Shown piece after piece: positions 8,969 through 17,834 of a DNA stretch of 64,000 nucleotides; the stretch's first letter is position 1; the number at the start of each line of letters is the position of its first letter. The stretch lies in NCBI GenBank assembly GCA_964636865.1, contig CAZWVJ010000009.1:1-64000 (forward strand). The letters are read 5' to 3'. This DNA comes from B1SED10-75 sp964636865. Its GTDB lineage: Bacteria > Bacillota > Dethiobacteria > DTU022 > PWGO01. The notes below the pieces were generated by a model. The model did no database searches and was not told where the DNA came from. It saw nothing but the letters and a program-made list of their open reading frames with translations. Position numbers and translations under genes: made by a program.

Positions 8969-9958
8969 ATGGGCACTCAAAAGAATGTTTACATTATTGC
9001 CGAGTTAACTAATGAAAAAAAGCCAACCGAGCATACTCTTGAGCTGATGGGGGTTGGTAAAAATCTTGTTAATCAAACAGGTGGTAAACTCTCTGTATTG
9101 CTTATAGGCTCAGGTCTAACAGAAGCCGCAGAAGAACTTTCTATTTATGGAGCAGATGTTAAAGCTGTAGATAATGAGGAATTGACAGATTATAACCCCA
9201 TTATGTATATGTCTTTGGTAACAAAACTGCTGGAAAAGGATAGTTCTTTTGTGGTTTTTGCCGGGCATACTTCCCTGGGGGAAGATTTACTACCCCGCCT
9301 GGCTTTTTCTTTTGAAGCCGGACTGGTAACCGATTGTATAGACATTGATATTAATAACAGCGGGGAAACTCTTATTTTCAAACGATATGTTTATGGAGGG
9401 AATGCCCTGGCTGCCCAAAAAGTGCAGACCAATACGGCAATGGCTTCCCTACGGGCCAGAGTGGGTGAGATTCCCCCTCCGGCGGAGCAAAAAGGAGAGA
9501 TTGATTTCCCGGAAATAGAGATAGAAGAACCCTCTTCAATAAAGGTGATGGAGAAAAAAGTTGCCCCTAAAGAACTAAACCTTGAAGATGCACCTGTGAT
9601 AGTAAGTGGAGGCAGAGGCATGGCCGGAAAAGAGGGTTTCGACAAACTTGGGGAATTGGCTTCTTTTTTAAACGGTGTTGTGGGGGCGACACGTCCGCCG
9701 GTGGATGCTGGTTGGATATCTCCTACCCGGCAGGTGGGCATTACCGGTAAGATAGTAGCTCCTGATATTTATATTGCAGTGGCTATTTCAGGCTCAAGCC
9801 AGCATCTTTCCGGTATGGGGGAATCCAGGACAATTATAGCTATCAATAAAGATGCGGAAGCTTATATATTTAACACCGCGAACTACGGTGTTGTAGGAAA
9901 ATGGCAGGAAGTATTGCCTGCTTTTACCGAAGAATTAAAAAAATTACTAGGAGAGTAG
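8969..9958 (+). CDS. etfA: Electron transfer flavoprotein alpha subunit
   Basis: About 329 residues. The C-terminal half has the FAD-binding region VGATRPPVDAGW, then SPTRQVGITGKIV and AVAISGSSQHLSGM, diagnostic of EtfA. The N-terminal domain begins KNVYIIAEL as usual. In-frame ATGs exist at 8927 and 8963, but the AAAGGAG site at 8953-8959 places ATG 8969 at proper spacing and gives the normal N-terminus. It pairs with the EtfB gene downstream to carry electrons from acyl-CoA or hydroxyacid dehydrogenases. The order alpha then beta is the reverse of the common etfB-etfA order. Confidence 0.93.
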   Translation: MGTQKNVYIIAELTNEKKPTEHTLELMGVGKNLVNQTGGKLSVLLIGSGLTEAAEELSIYGADVKAVDNEELTDYNPIMYMSLVTKLLEKDSSFVVFAGHTSLGEDLLPRLAFSFEAGLVTDCIDIDINNSGETLIFKRYVYGGNALAAQKVQTNTAMASLRARVGEIPPPAEQKGEIDFPEIEIEEPSSIKVMEKKVAPKELNLEDAPVIVSGGRGMAGKEGFDKLGELASFLNGVVGATRPPVDAGWISPTRQVGITGKIVAPDIYIAVAISGSSQHLSGMGESRTIIAINKDAEAYIFNTANYGVVGKWQEVLPAFTEELKKLLGE

Positions 9959-10045
9959 GGAAAGGCTTCCATAAGGAACAGGTGTTAAAAATATTTTCTC
10001 TGCCCTAAAAAGTGTATAAAAATATTAAGTAGGTGGTAAGATATT

Positions 10046-10843
10046 ATGAGTTTTCATATTTTAGTCTGCGCGAAATTAGTTGCTGATCCGGAAGTGCCTC
10101 CCTCTTCCATGGAAGTTAATGTTGAGGAGAAGCGGGTTATAGTAAGGGGAGCTTCACCGGTTATAAGTCCTTTTGACGAAAGTGCTCTGGAGGCTGCCAT
10201 ACGTATTAAAGAAACTCATGAGGCGAAGATTACGCTGCTAACTGCCGGTCGCAATTTATCCAAGGCAGTGATTTTAAAAGCGATGGCCACCGGTGTGGAT
10301 GAAGCCATAATAGCAGAAGATAATGCTTTAGACCCTGCATTGCTTGATTCGTGGTCAACGGCCAGGATTTTGGCGGAATTGGCAAAGCAGGCCGGTTCGT
10401 TTGACCTTATTCTGACCGGAAGACAGGCTGCTGACACTAACGCGGGACAGGTTGGAACCGGGCTTTCCTGTTTTTTAAATATTCCTGCAGTAACTGTGGC
10501 TCAAAAAATAGAAATGGCTGATCACAAAGTGATAGTAGAAAGGGTTCTTCCTAACGGTTTTGAGGTAGTAGAAGCATTTACTCCCGCACTGGTAACGGTG
10601 GGCGGGGAATTGGGTGAACTTCGCCTTCCCAATGTAAAGTCTATGAAAGCTGCCAAACAGCTTCCGCAAAAGATATTTTCTTTGAATGACTTGCAGATAG
10701 ATGTTTTTGAGCAAGCAACAGTTGAAACTACCGAGCTTGCGCCTCCTTCCCGGGAAAGAGATTGTGTATTGGTGGAAGGAGAAACTCAAGAAGAAGCGGG
10801 AAAAAATTTAGCTCAAAAGTTGCGAGAAGAGAAAATAATATAA
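10046..10843 (+). CDS. etfB: Electron transfer flavoprotein beta subunit
   Basis: The 265-residue protein starts HILVCAKLVADPE and has SPFDESALEAAIRIKE, then LILTGRQAADTNAGQVG and PALVTVGGELGELRLPNV, all typical of EtfB, which binds AMP or a second FAD. The D-T-x-x-G-Q-V-G segment is the nucleotide-binding region. Whether it is the bifurcating kind (second FAD) cannot be decided by eye. It follows etfA by 87 bases with an AGGTGGT ribosome site and is followed by the rest of the redox cluster in the same orientation. Confidence 0.93.
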   Translation: MSFHILVCAKLVADPEVPPSSMEVNVEEKRVIVRGASPVISPFDESALEAAIRIKETHEAKITLLTAGRNLSKAVILKAMATGVDEAIIAEDNALDPALLDSWSTARILAELAKQAGSFDLILTGRQAADTNAGQVGTGLSCFLNIPAVTVAQKIEMADHKVIVERVLPNGFEVVEAFTPALVTVGGELGELRLPNVKSMKAAKQLPQKIFSLNDLQIDVFEQATVETTELAPPSRERDCVLVEGETQEEAGKNLAQKLREEKII

Positions 10844-10919
10844 ACAAAGTACTTCAGACAAAATAGAAAATCGTCCTTTCTATTGAGCTAAAAATATATA
10901 AAAAGGGGGAGGGCGGATA

Positions 10920-11273
10920 ATGACGCTTGATCCGGATCGTGCTTATGATGCGATGGTTTGCGCCTACAGGCATGGCGTATTGGAAAAAGTGGCCACTATT
11001 CAAGGCCATGCTATGCAGCGGGCTATGGAGAGAAAAGGATTAAACATGAATGAATTTATTAATGGATTGGACGAGATGGAAGAAGAAAAACTATTTAAGA
11101 TAGACAGGATGTTGAATCGTTATAATTTTTTAATTAAGCTGGCGACCTCTAATTTATTGATGAAGATTATTTCCTGGCTGCTTAACCTTAGATTTATCAG
11201 GAAAATTATGATCAAAATAAGTGAGTTAATATATGCCCGGTTGCTGGGTAGCCGGGAAGGAGCACTGACTTGA
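10920..11273 (+). CDS. Uncharacterised 117-residue protein of the ETF cluster
   Basis: I do not recognise a family. ATG 10920 follows GGGGGAGGGCGG closely. The first 60 residues are amphipathic with Met-rich helices (AMQRAMERKGLNMNE), and residues about 70-105 contain a basic hydrophobic helix pair (LLMKIISWLLNLRFIRKIMIKISELIYARLL) that may contact the membrane. No cysteines likely to bind a cluster are present apart from one near the start. It sits between etfB and the first flavoprotein, ending one base before the next ATG, so translation is probably coupled. A membrane-docking or assembly role for the complex is possible but unproven. Confidence 0.7.
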   Translation: MTLDPDRAYDAMVCAYRHGVLEKVATIQGHAMQRAMERKGLNMNEFINGLDEMEEEKLFKIDRMLNRYNFLIKLATSNLLMKIISWLLNLRFIRKIMIKISELIYARLLGSREGALT

Positions 11274-11274
11274 G

Positions 11275-12759
11275 ATGAGAAAGGACATGTCCGGTTTTCT
11301 TCAAAAAATAGGCGATGTCATCGGAGAAGAACAGTTGATTTTTGATGAGGAATTGCTGGAAACTTACCGGGAAGCCGGGCCGGTGGCAGGTTTTACTCCG
11401 GCAGGGGTAGTGAAGCCGTTTGGGGTGGGGCAGGTCCGGGAGATAATTAGGTTGGCCCGGGAAGAATCTGCAAATCTCATATTTTCTTCATCTTCTCCAC
11501 CGCGGTTTCGGGGTGACACAGTCCCGGAAGAAGAAGGTGTTATTGTAGATATGTCCGGTATGGATAATATAGTGAGAATAGACAGGCGCAACAAGGTAGC
11601 TCTAATAGAGCCGGGAGTAACCTTTCCGGAGTTATCCGCTGCGGCGGAAAAACAAGGTCTCAAGGTCCTTATGCCCCTGTTGCCGAGGCAGGGCAAATCG
11701 GTAATTACCAGCTGTTTGGAACGGGAGCCCATTCAAATCCCAAAATATCACTGGGACATGACAGATCCCTTGCTTTGCACAGAACTGGTTTTTGGAACGG
11801 GAGATGTTTTCAGAACAGGTTCTGCTGCCGGACCCGGCAGTCTGGAACAGCAATGGGCAGCGGGTGGCGCTCAAAAAAATCCCATGGGGCCGGCCCAAAC
11901 TGATTTTGCCCGTTTGGTGCAGGGCTCTCAAGGCACTCTGGCGGCAGTTACCTGGGCTACGGTAAAGCTCGAGTTAAAACCTACTATTCATAAAATGTAC
12001 TTTGTTCCCGGGGACGGTTTGCCGGAGTTGATGGAATTTACTTATCGAGCTTTGCGCCCTAAGTTGGGCGATGAATTCTTTATTTTAAATTCTTACGCCC
12101 TGGCCACTATTATAGCGGATGATGCTTCCCAAATAGAATCTGTGGCTTCCCGGCAATCTCCTTACACAGTGGTTTACGGAGTTTCGGGGTATGCGCACCA
12201 TCCCGCCAAGCGGGTTAATTACCAGGAAAAAGATCTTTCTGATATCGCAGCGGAGACCGGCTGCCGGATCACCCGGGAAATCCCCGGATGCACGGCCGAT
12301 AAAATGGAATCAATTCTCGGGGATTGTTCTCCTGCCGAATACTATAAAATGCAGCCTGAGGGAGATTTTTTGGATATCTTCTTTTTAACTACCATGGATC
12401 GAGTGCCTTTTTTCATTAGCAAAATGGAAGAGGTAGCTGAAAAGTTTGATTACCCTCCGGAACAACTCGGAGTTTACGTACAGCCCATTCAACACGGACG
12501 ATCAGTGCACCTGGAATTTACCCTTTATTATGATGGGAAAGATGAGGAAAAAGCGCAGCAAGCCGAAAAACTTTATAAAGAGGCAAGTGGAACCCTGGCC
12601 GGAGTCGGGGCATTTTTCTCCCGTCCTTACGGTGATTGGGCTGATCTTTCTTATAGCCGTTGTCCGGATACTGTAGAAGTTTTAAGGAAAATAAAAAAAA
12701 TGTTGGATCCCGACGGAATTTTGAACCGGGGCAAGCTTTGCTTTGAGGAGGTGAAGTAA
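11275..12759 (+). CDS. FAD-binding oxidoreductase, GlcD/LDH-like (first copy)
   Basis: The 494-residue protein has a PCMH-type FAD domain (about 40-230) with GVVKPFGVGQVREIIRLA, an EPGVTFPELSAAA strand and a QGSQGTLAAVTWATV segment, and a C-terminal FAD-oxidase domain ending DPDGILNRGKLCFEE, as in glycolate/lactate dehydrogenase GlcD. Unlike most GlcD proteins the usual PH(R)GGGT-like loop is changed to a less regular stretch (SSSSPPRFRGDT), so cofactor binding or substrate may differ. ATG 11275 has GGAAGGAG twelve bases upstream; a second ATG is at 11287. It is directly coupled to the Fe-S gene that follows. Confidence 0.85.
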   Translation: MRKDMSGFLQKIGDVIGEEQLIFDEELLETYREAGPVAGFTPAGVVKPFGVGQVREIIRLAREESANLIFSSSSPPRFRGDTVPEEEGVIVDMSGMDNIVRIDRRNKVALIEPGVTFPELSAAAEKQGLKVLMPLLPRQGKSVITSCLEREPIQIPKYHWDMTDPLLCTELVFGTGDVFRTGSAAGPGSLEQQWAAGGAQKNPMGPAQTDFARLVQGSQGTLAAVTWATVKLELKPTIHKMYFVPGDGLPELMEFTYRALRPKLGDEFFILNSYALATIIADDASQIESVASRQSPYTVVYGVSGYAHHPAKRVNYQEKDLSDIAAETGCRITREIPGCTADKMESILGDCSPAEYYKMQPEGDFLDIFFLTTMDRVPFFISKMEEVAEKFDYPPEQLGVYVQPIQHGRSVHLEFTLYYDGKDEEKAQQAEKLYKEASGTLAGVGAFFSRPYGDWADLSYSRCPDTVEVLRKIKKMLDPDGILNRGKLCFEEVK

Positions 12760-14064
12760 ATGTCGTTGCAAGATTATCAAAGAGACATGGAAGGTTGTTC
12801 TCGCTGCTCCTCTTGCAAGTGGATCCCCTTTAACCAGGTAAAAAGTTGGCGCTACGCTCACAATTGCCCCTCTGTTAGTCGTTACAATTTTCATGCTTAT
12901 TCCGGTTCCGGTAAAATGATTATGGGCCTTTCTATGCTGACGGGCCGTTCGGAGTTAACGGAAGAAGTCATGAATATAATTTTTAGCTGTCAGCTTTGTG
13001 GAGCTTGTGATACTGCCTGCAAGGTTTACCGGGATGATATAGACTTAATGGAGGTATTGTTGGAACTGCGAGCTCATTGTATAGAAGAAGGAGAATTGCT
13101 TATTGAGCATATGGCTGTTATGGATGCCCTTAAGCGTGAAGGTAATATGTTGGGAGAAGAAAAAGATAAGCGGGGGAGCTGGGCCGAAGGTTTGGATGTG
13201 AAAGATATCAATGAAGAACCTGCGGAAGTTCTCTTTCACGCGGGCTGCCGTTATTCTTACGATCCGGAGTTAAGGGAAACCATCCGCGGAACAGTAAAAC
13301 TCCTCTCTGAAGCGGGGATAGATGTGGGGATTGCCGGTGCGACGGAATGCTGCTGCGGCGGGCGTGCATATAAATTTGGCTATCGGGGGGAAGCGGAAAA
13401 CTATGCCGATGACATGCTGTCGCGGGTTAAATCTTCAGGAGCCCAAACATTAGTTACACCTTGTTCAGACGGCTACTCCGCTTTTATTTATCTTTACCCC
13501 CGTCTCCAAAAAGAGCTTCCTGTTGAGGTATTACACCTGGGGCATTACCTGGAAAGACTCATGTGGGAAGGTCGAATACAGCTCAAAAAAGAAATACCCC
13601 GCCGGGTAACTTACCATGATCCCTGTTACCTGGGGAGGATGGGTGAGCCCTACATGGGGGAATGGCAGGAAAACAAATTGCTGAGGCCTATGAGCATGAA
13701 GCGGGCCGGCCGAAAAGGAAATTACGATATGCCCCGCCGAATTATTAACTCTATTCCCGGCCTTGAGTTGGTGGAAATGGAACGGATCAAGGAATATTCA
13801 TGGTGTTGTGGGGCAGGCGGGGGTGTGCTGGAAGCGGATCCCGACTTTGCTTCCTGGACAGCAGCGGAAAGAATAGAGGAAGCTTTATCCACCGGAGCGG
13901 ATGCCCTTGTTACCGCTTGCCCGTGGTGTTTGAAAATGTTTCGGGAAAGTATAGCCGAGAGTGGAGCTCAAATTGATATTTACGATTTGGCAGATCTGGT
14001 TTTAGAATCCGCAGGAATTAGAGAACCGGTGGCACCAAAAGGGGTGGATTTAAATGATGCATGA
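12760..14064 (+). CDS. Fe-S oxidoreductase with CCG domains (GlcF/HdrD-like)
   Basis: The 434-residue protein begins where the flavoprotein stops. An N-terminal ferredoxin-like part has one normal cluster motif (CQLCGACDTACK) and one with an unusual long gap: C13, C16, C19 and then sixteen residues before C36-Pro. Two CCG-type domains follow: the first has ATECCCGG but ends CSDGY rather than CxxC, the second is complete (YHDPCYLG, YSWCCGAGGG, ACPWC). Such proteins (GlcF, HdrD, DUF224) pass electrons between flavins and quinones, heterodisulfide or ferredoxin. No transmembrane helix is evident, unlike the membrane-anchored DUF224 proteins beside ETF genes in some syntrophs. The next gene overlaps it by eleven bases. 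Confidence 0.87.
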   Translation: MSLQDYQRDMEGCSRCSSCKWIPFNQVKSWRYAHNCPSVSRYNFHAYSGSGKMIMGLSMLTGRSELTEEVMNIIFSCQLCGACDTACKVYRDDIDLMEVLLELRAHCIEEGELLIEHMAVMDALKREGNMLGEEKDKRGSWAEGLDVKDINEEPAEVLFHAGCRYSYDPELRETIRGTVKLLSEAGIDVGIAGATECCCGGRAYKFGYRGEAENYADDMLSRVKSSGAQTLVTPCSDGYSAFIYLYPRLQKELPVEVLHLGHYLERLMWEGRIQLKKEIPRRVTYHDPCYLGRMGEPYMGEWQENKLLRPMSMKRAGRKGNYDMPRRIINSIPGLELVEMERIKEYSWCCGAGGGVLEADPDFASWTAAERIEEALSTGADALVTACPWCLKMFRESIAESGAQIDIYDLADLVLESAGIREPVAPKGVDLNDA

Positions 14065-15679
14065 TGAAGCGTATCAAGCTTTGGTAGAAGCGGTAGGCGA
14101 GGCAAATGTTTCACGGGAGCCGGCAGTGTTGGACACTTATGCCTGGCAGCCTACTATAAATGATGACCCCGCCAGATGGGTTTACCGCCCTGCGGCAGTG
14201 GTGCTCCCCGGTTCTGCCGAAGAGGTTCGGGGAGTAGTTAAGGCCTGTAACGAGCATGGGTATAAATTCAAGGCCACCACTACCGGGTGGGGAGTGTATA
14301 GCGGCCCTACCAGCGAGGGAGTGGTGCAGTTGGATATGCGGCGCATGAACCGCATCATCGAAATAGACGAAAAAAATATGTTTGCCATTGTAGAGCCTTA
14401 TGTAACAGGGGCGCAGCTGCAGGCGGAAGCCATGAAATTGGGGCTGAATACGCATATTATCGGGGCGGGTCCGGTTTGTTCGCCTCTGGCAAGCGCAACT
14501 TCCGGTTGGGGAGTAGGCTGGGACTGTATTTATATGAGCTACAGCGCCCGGAACGTTTTGGGCGTAGAGTGGGTTCTCCCCGATGGTGAAATCTTATACC
14601 TGGGAACCCCCGGTTCCGGATTGGGTTGGTTCAATGGTGACGGCCCCGGTCCTTCCCTGCGGGGTATTTTAAGGGGATCTTCCGGTGCTTTGGGCGGCCA
14701 TGGTGTTTTTACCAGGTGTGCTATTAAGCTTTTTCCCTGGCCGGGCCCCGAGCAGTTGGAGAGTGAAGGGTTATTGCTGGATGCCCAGACAGAAATGCCT
14801 GATAATATGAAGTTTCATATCTGTTTCTTCCCGGACGAAAAAAGTTTGGCGGATGCGGTTTATGAAATAGGGGAAGCTGAAATAGGATACCTGGCTACCA
14901 GGGTATCTCCCACGGTTTTTTTGTATGGAGCCACTCCCCGTTTGTTCAGGAAAATAACGCAAACTTCGGCTATCAGGAATATTTTAAGTAAAACCATGAA
15001 ATGGATGTTTATAATTGTATTGGCGGGCTTTTCAGAAAGAGATATTGATTATCAAGAATCAGCGTTAAAAAAGATTTTGACGGATTACCGCGGGCTTTCT
15101 TTGGAAATGACGGAGGTTCCCACGCTGGGCCCGGTATTACCCCTAAATTTCTTGCGGGTTTCGGCCATACCTGCTATTTTCAGGTTAGGTGGACTTTTTA
15201 CTACTGCCCTGGGAAGAAATGAAACCTGGGATACACAGCTTGACTGGGCAGATGTAGGCGAAGAAATGAGAAAAGAAAGAATCGAGCGAGGAGAAGTGCT
15301 TGATGATCTGGGAGATAACCCATTTATGGCACTTTATGAAAATAACACCTGGGCTCATTGTGAAAACATTTTTCAGTATGATATCCGTAATCAAGCACAT
15401 CTGGATGCCCTGCATACAATATTTTCGGAATCTACAATCAGAGCCATTGAGTTGTGCCAGGAACCTTTATCCTCTTTTGACCTAAGGTTGAGAAAGCTTT
15501 TAAGCCCGCTCCTCGGACATTATAATTTTTGGCAGAAACAAATATCTCAAAATATTGACCCTGAAGGGGCAGCAGATACCGGTATGTATTGTGATGAGAA
15601 GGATTATGATATTACGGGGGGCAATCCGGAATTAAAGGAGAAATTGGAGAAACTAATTGCAGAAAGAAAAAACAAGTAG
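14054..15679 (+). CDS. FAD-binding oxidoreductase, GlcD/VAO-like (second copy)
   Basis: At 541 residues this is longer than the first flavoprotein and only distantly similar. It has YRPAAVVLPGSAEEVRGVVK, a KATTTGWGVYSGP FAD loop, a LDMRRMNRIIEID strand, and SGWGVGWDCIYMSYSARNVLG, typical of vanillyl-alcohol-oxidase type flavoproteins. A GGDGPGPSLRG-like region and SSGALGGHGVFTRCAIKLFPWPG close the FAD domain. The substrate domain (about 250-500) gives no specific hint. The start overlaps the Fe-S gene by eleven bases, so the two flavoproteins and the Fe-S protein are likely made together as one complex. Confidence 0.85.
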   Translation: MMHDEAYQALVEAVGEANVSREPAVLDTYAWQPTINDDPARWVYRPAAVVLPGSAEEVRGVVKACNEHGYKFKATTTGWGVYSGPTSEGVVQLDMRRMNRIIEIDEKNMFAIVEPYVTGAQLQAEAMKLGLNTHIIGAGPVCSPLASATSGWGVGWDCIYMSYSARNVLGVEWVLPDGEILYLGTPGSGLGWFNGDGPGPSLRGILRGSSGALGGHGVFTRCAIKLFPWPGPEQLESEGLLLDAQTEMPDNMKFHICFFPDEKSLADAVYEIGEAEIGYLATRVSPTVFLYGATPRLFRKITQTSAIRNILSKTMKWMFIIVLAGFSERDIDYQESALKKILTDYRGLSLEMTEVPTLGPVLPLNFLRVSAIPAIFRLGGLFTTALGRNETWDTQLDWADVGEEMRKERIERGEVLDDLGDNPFMALYENNTWAHCENIFQYDIRNQAHLDALHTIFSESTIRAIELCQEPLSSFDLRLRKLLSPLLGHYNFWQKQISQNIDPEGAADTGMYCDEKDYDITGGNPELKEKLEKLIAERKNK

Positions 15680-15712
15680 CTAATTACTAATTGACAGGAG
15701 GAGGTTTAATGG

Positions 15713-16381
15713 TTGTATTTTCTGGATGCCGCCCAGTTGAAACCGGACCGGGAAATGATATTAACACGTATACCTAAAGAACTATCTTCCCGGCAGGAAA
15801 TTGATTATTATATAAATTTAGCCTTTGAAGTTATGGAACTGCAAGGAGTTTATTGTTCTGCGCGGGTAAAAGAAAAAAGATATTCACAGATAAAAATTGA
15901 GAATGTTTGGCTTGATAGCCGCGTTTTGAGAGTAAATTTGGAAAATGCCCGCGAGGTGTTTCCATACCTTATAACATGCGGCGAAAAGTTTGATCAGTGG
16001 TATGCCGGGCAGAATTTTATACAAAAATACTACCTTGATGTTGTAGGTAGTGCTATAGCTTCCATGGCCCAAGAATCTATGATGAGATTTATTGAAGAAA
16101 ATCATGCCATTGATAATACCGCGCGGATGAACCCGGGTTCTTTGCCGGATTGGCCTTTAGAACAGCAAAAATTACTTTTTACGCTCTTGGGTGAAAAAAA
16201 TCTTCTAGAAAAAATAAATGTTTATTTGACCAAAGATTGCTTAATGCGCCCCACAAAATCTGTGTCGGGCATAATATTTCCCACAGAGCATGACTTTGAG
16301 AGCTGCAAATTATGCGCCCGGGAAAATTGTCCCGGAAGGAAAGCAGATTATGATCCCTGCTTAGAAGATTACTATAAATAA
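15713..16381 (+). CDS. Protein resembling the B12-dependent methionine synthase activation domain
   Basis: A TTG start is chosen because it lies seven bases after AGGAGGAGG; the ATG at 15709 is in another frame. In the 222 residues, MNPGSLPDWPLEQQKLLFTLLG, LMRPTKSVSGIIFP and the closing SCKLCARENCPGRK match what I recall of clostridial proteins annotated as vitamin B12 dependent methionine synthase activation domains, which bind AdoMet and reactivate corrinoids. The four-Cys tail could hold a metal. Its presence in an ETF/flavoprotein cluster with no corrinoid protein nearby is odd. Confidence in the family is moderate and in the role low. Confidence 0.65.
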   Translation: MYFLDAAQLKPDREMILTRIPKELSSRQEIDYYINLAFEVMELQGVYCSARVKEKRYSQIKIENVWLDSRVLRVNLENAREVFPYLITCGEKFDQWYAGQNFIQKYYLDVVGSAIASMAQESMMRFIEENHAIDNTARMNPGSLPDWPLEQQKLLFTLLGEKNLLEKINVYLTKDCLMRPTKSVSGIIFPTEHDFESCKLCARENCPGRKADYDPCLEDYYK

Positions 16382-16492
16382 TTTTCTGGCTTATTTAAGT
16401 ACGAGAGAAAAGCAGGAAGATATTCCTTTAGGGAAGAAATACCTTATTAGGAATTAAAATCTTGAGAAAGAAATTTATAGGAGGAATATGAA

Positions 16493-17743
16493 TTGCATGA
16501 TTATCTTTTAAATGAAGAACAATTAAAAATGCGGGATGAAGTAAGGGATTTTGTAAAACAGGTACCCAAACAGATGATAGTGGACATGGATGAAGAAAAT
16601 ATCCGCTTTCCCAAAGAGTTTTTACAGGAAGCGGGCCGTCGTAATCTCATGGGCTGTCGCTATCCCCAAAAATGGGGTGGGCGTGATTTAGATTGGCCCA
16701 CTACTGCTATGGTTATGGAAGAAGTGGGAACGCTGGGGTATATTTTTGCGTGTACTTTCGGTGTTGGTGCTGAGTTGGTTTGTGATGCCATCATTCAACA
16801 CGGAACCGATTTTCAAAAAGAAAAGTATGTTAAACCTCTGTTAGCGGGAGAAAAGTTTGCTGCAGAATGCCTCACGGAACCCCGGGGAGGTTCGGACTTT
16901 TTTGGCGCTACTACCAAAGCGGAAGACAAAGGGGATCATTTTTTACTTAACGGCCAGAAACGATTTATCGTGGGTGCTGAAGGCGCAGATTTTTTCCTGG
17001 TATATGCCAGGACCAATACCGATCCCAATGCTTCACCTCAAGATACCCTTACCTGTTTTATTGTGGATCGCACCGATGATGTGAGGGTAGATTATATTTA
17101 TGGCCTTATGGGCTGTCGGGGCGGCGGAACAGGGCGCATAGTTTTTGATAATGTAAAAGTGCCCAAAGAAAATATAGTGGGAGAATTGAATGGAGCATAC
17201 CCGGTTTTTAATACCATGATGATACCCGAGCGTTTGGGAACATCGGCAATGACACTCGGGCCGGCCCGTTCTGCCCTGGATGTAGCTACCCGTTATACTT
17301 CTAAACGCAAGCAATTTGGCCAGACTATTAACCGCTTCCAGGGGGTTAGTTTCCAGGTTGCCGATGCGGCAATGCTTGTGGATGCCTCCCGTTCTCAAGT
17401 TTATACTACTACCCTGGCTGTAGAAGCCGGAATTGATTACAGGCGGATTCGCCGTTTAATTTGTGAAACTAAAAAGTTTGTAACCGAATCATGCCAGCAG
17501 GCAGTGAGGAATTGCATGCAGGTAATGGGGGGTATTGGCTACACTAATGTATACCCCATTGAACGCCATTCCAGAGATTTAGGCCTGGCTTCTATCTGGG
17601 TGGGCACAAATGAAGTTATGTCAGTAGTAGCTGCCCATGAGTGGTACCGGGAATATGGCATAAGTAAAGAGACCACATCGGAAAGAAATTATGAGAACGA
17701 CGCCGCAGAAGCAGATGCTGAAGATGAGAAAATTTATGAATAA
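16493..17743 (+). CDS. Acyl-CoA dehydrogenase
   Basis: A TTG start follows TAGGAGG; the ATG at 16488 is out of frame. The 416-residue protein has FAAECLTEPRGGSDFFG, FIVGAEGADFFLV, YTSKRKQFGQTINRFQG and MGGIGYTNVYPIER, the FAD and substrate motifs of the family. It should oxidise an acyl-CoA to the enoyl-CoA and pass electrons to ETF. The position that carries the catalytic Glu in medium-chain enzymes (the Glu of YEGT) is Val370 here (IWVGTNEV). Glu246 in IPERLG aligns with the alternative base of isovaleryl-CoA and long-chain enzymes, so activity is still likely, perhaps on branched or bulky acyl-CoA. The C-terminal tail is acidic. Confidence 0.92.
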   Translation: MHDYLLNEEQLKMRDEVRDFVKQVPKQMIVDMDEENIRFPKEFLQEAGRRNLMGCRYPQKWGGRDLDWPTTAMVMEEVGTLGYIFACTFGVGAELVCDAIIQHGTDFQKEKYVKPLLAGEKFAAECLTEPRGGSDFFGATTKAEDKGDHFLLNGQKRFIVGAEGADFFLVYARTNTDPNASPQDTLTCFIVDRTDDVRVDYIYGLMGCRGGGTGRIVFDNVKVPKENIVGELNGAYPVFNTMMIPERLGTSAMTLGPARSALDVATRYTSKRKQFGQTINRFQGVSFQVADAAMLVDASRSQVYTTTLAVEAGIDYRRIRRLICETKKFVTESCQQAVRNCMQVMGGIGYTNVYPIERHSRDLGLASIWVGTNEVMSVVAAHEWYREYGISKETTSERNYENDAAEADAEDEKIYE

Positions 17744-17797
17744 ATAGCACCCTTAAAAAAGATAGCAAAGCGTAAACTTATTTTATGATTTGAGGAA

Positions 17798-17834
17798 AAG
17801 CAAGCTTGAAAGACTAATACTTTCAAGCTTGCTT
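17798..17834. terminator. Bidirectional terminator between convergent genes
   Basis: A fifteen-base-pair stem (AAGCAAGCTTGAAAG with its complement) closes a seven-base loop. T-rich bases follow on the plus side and also on the minus side, and it overlaps the stop codon of the PAP2 gene. Confidence 0.8.
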
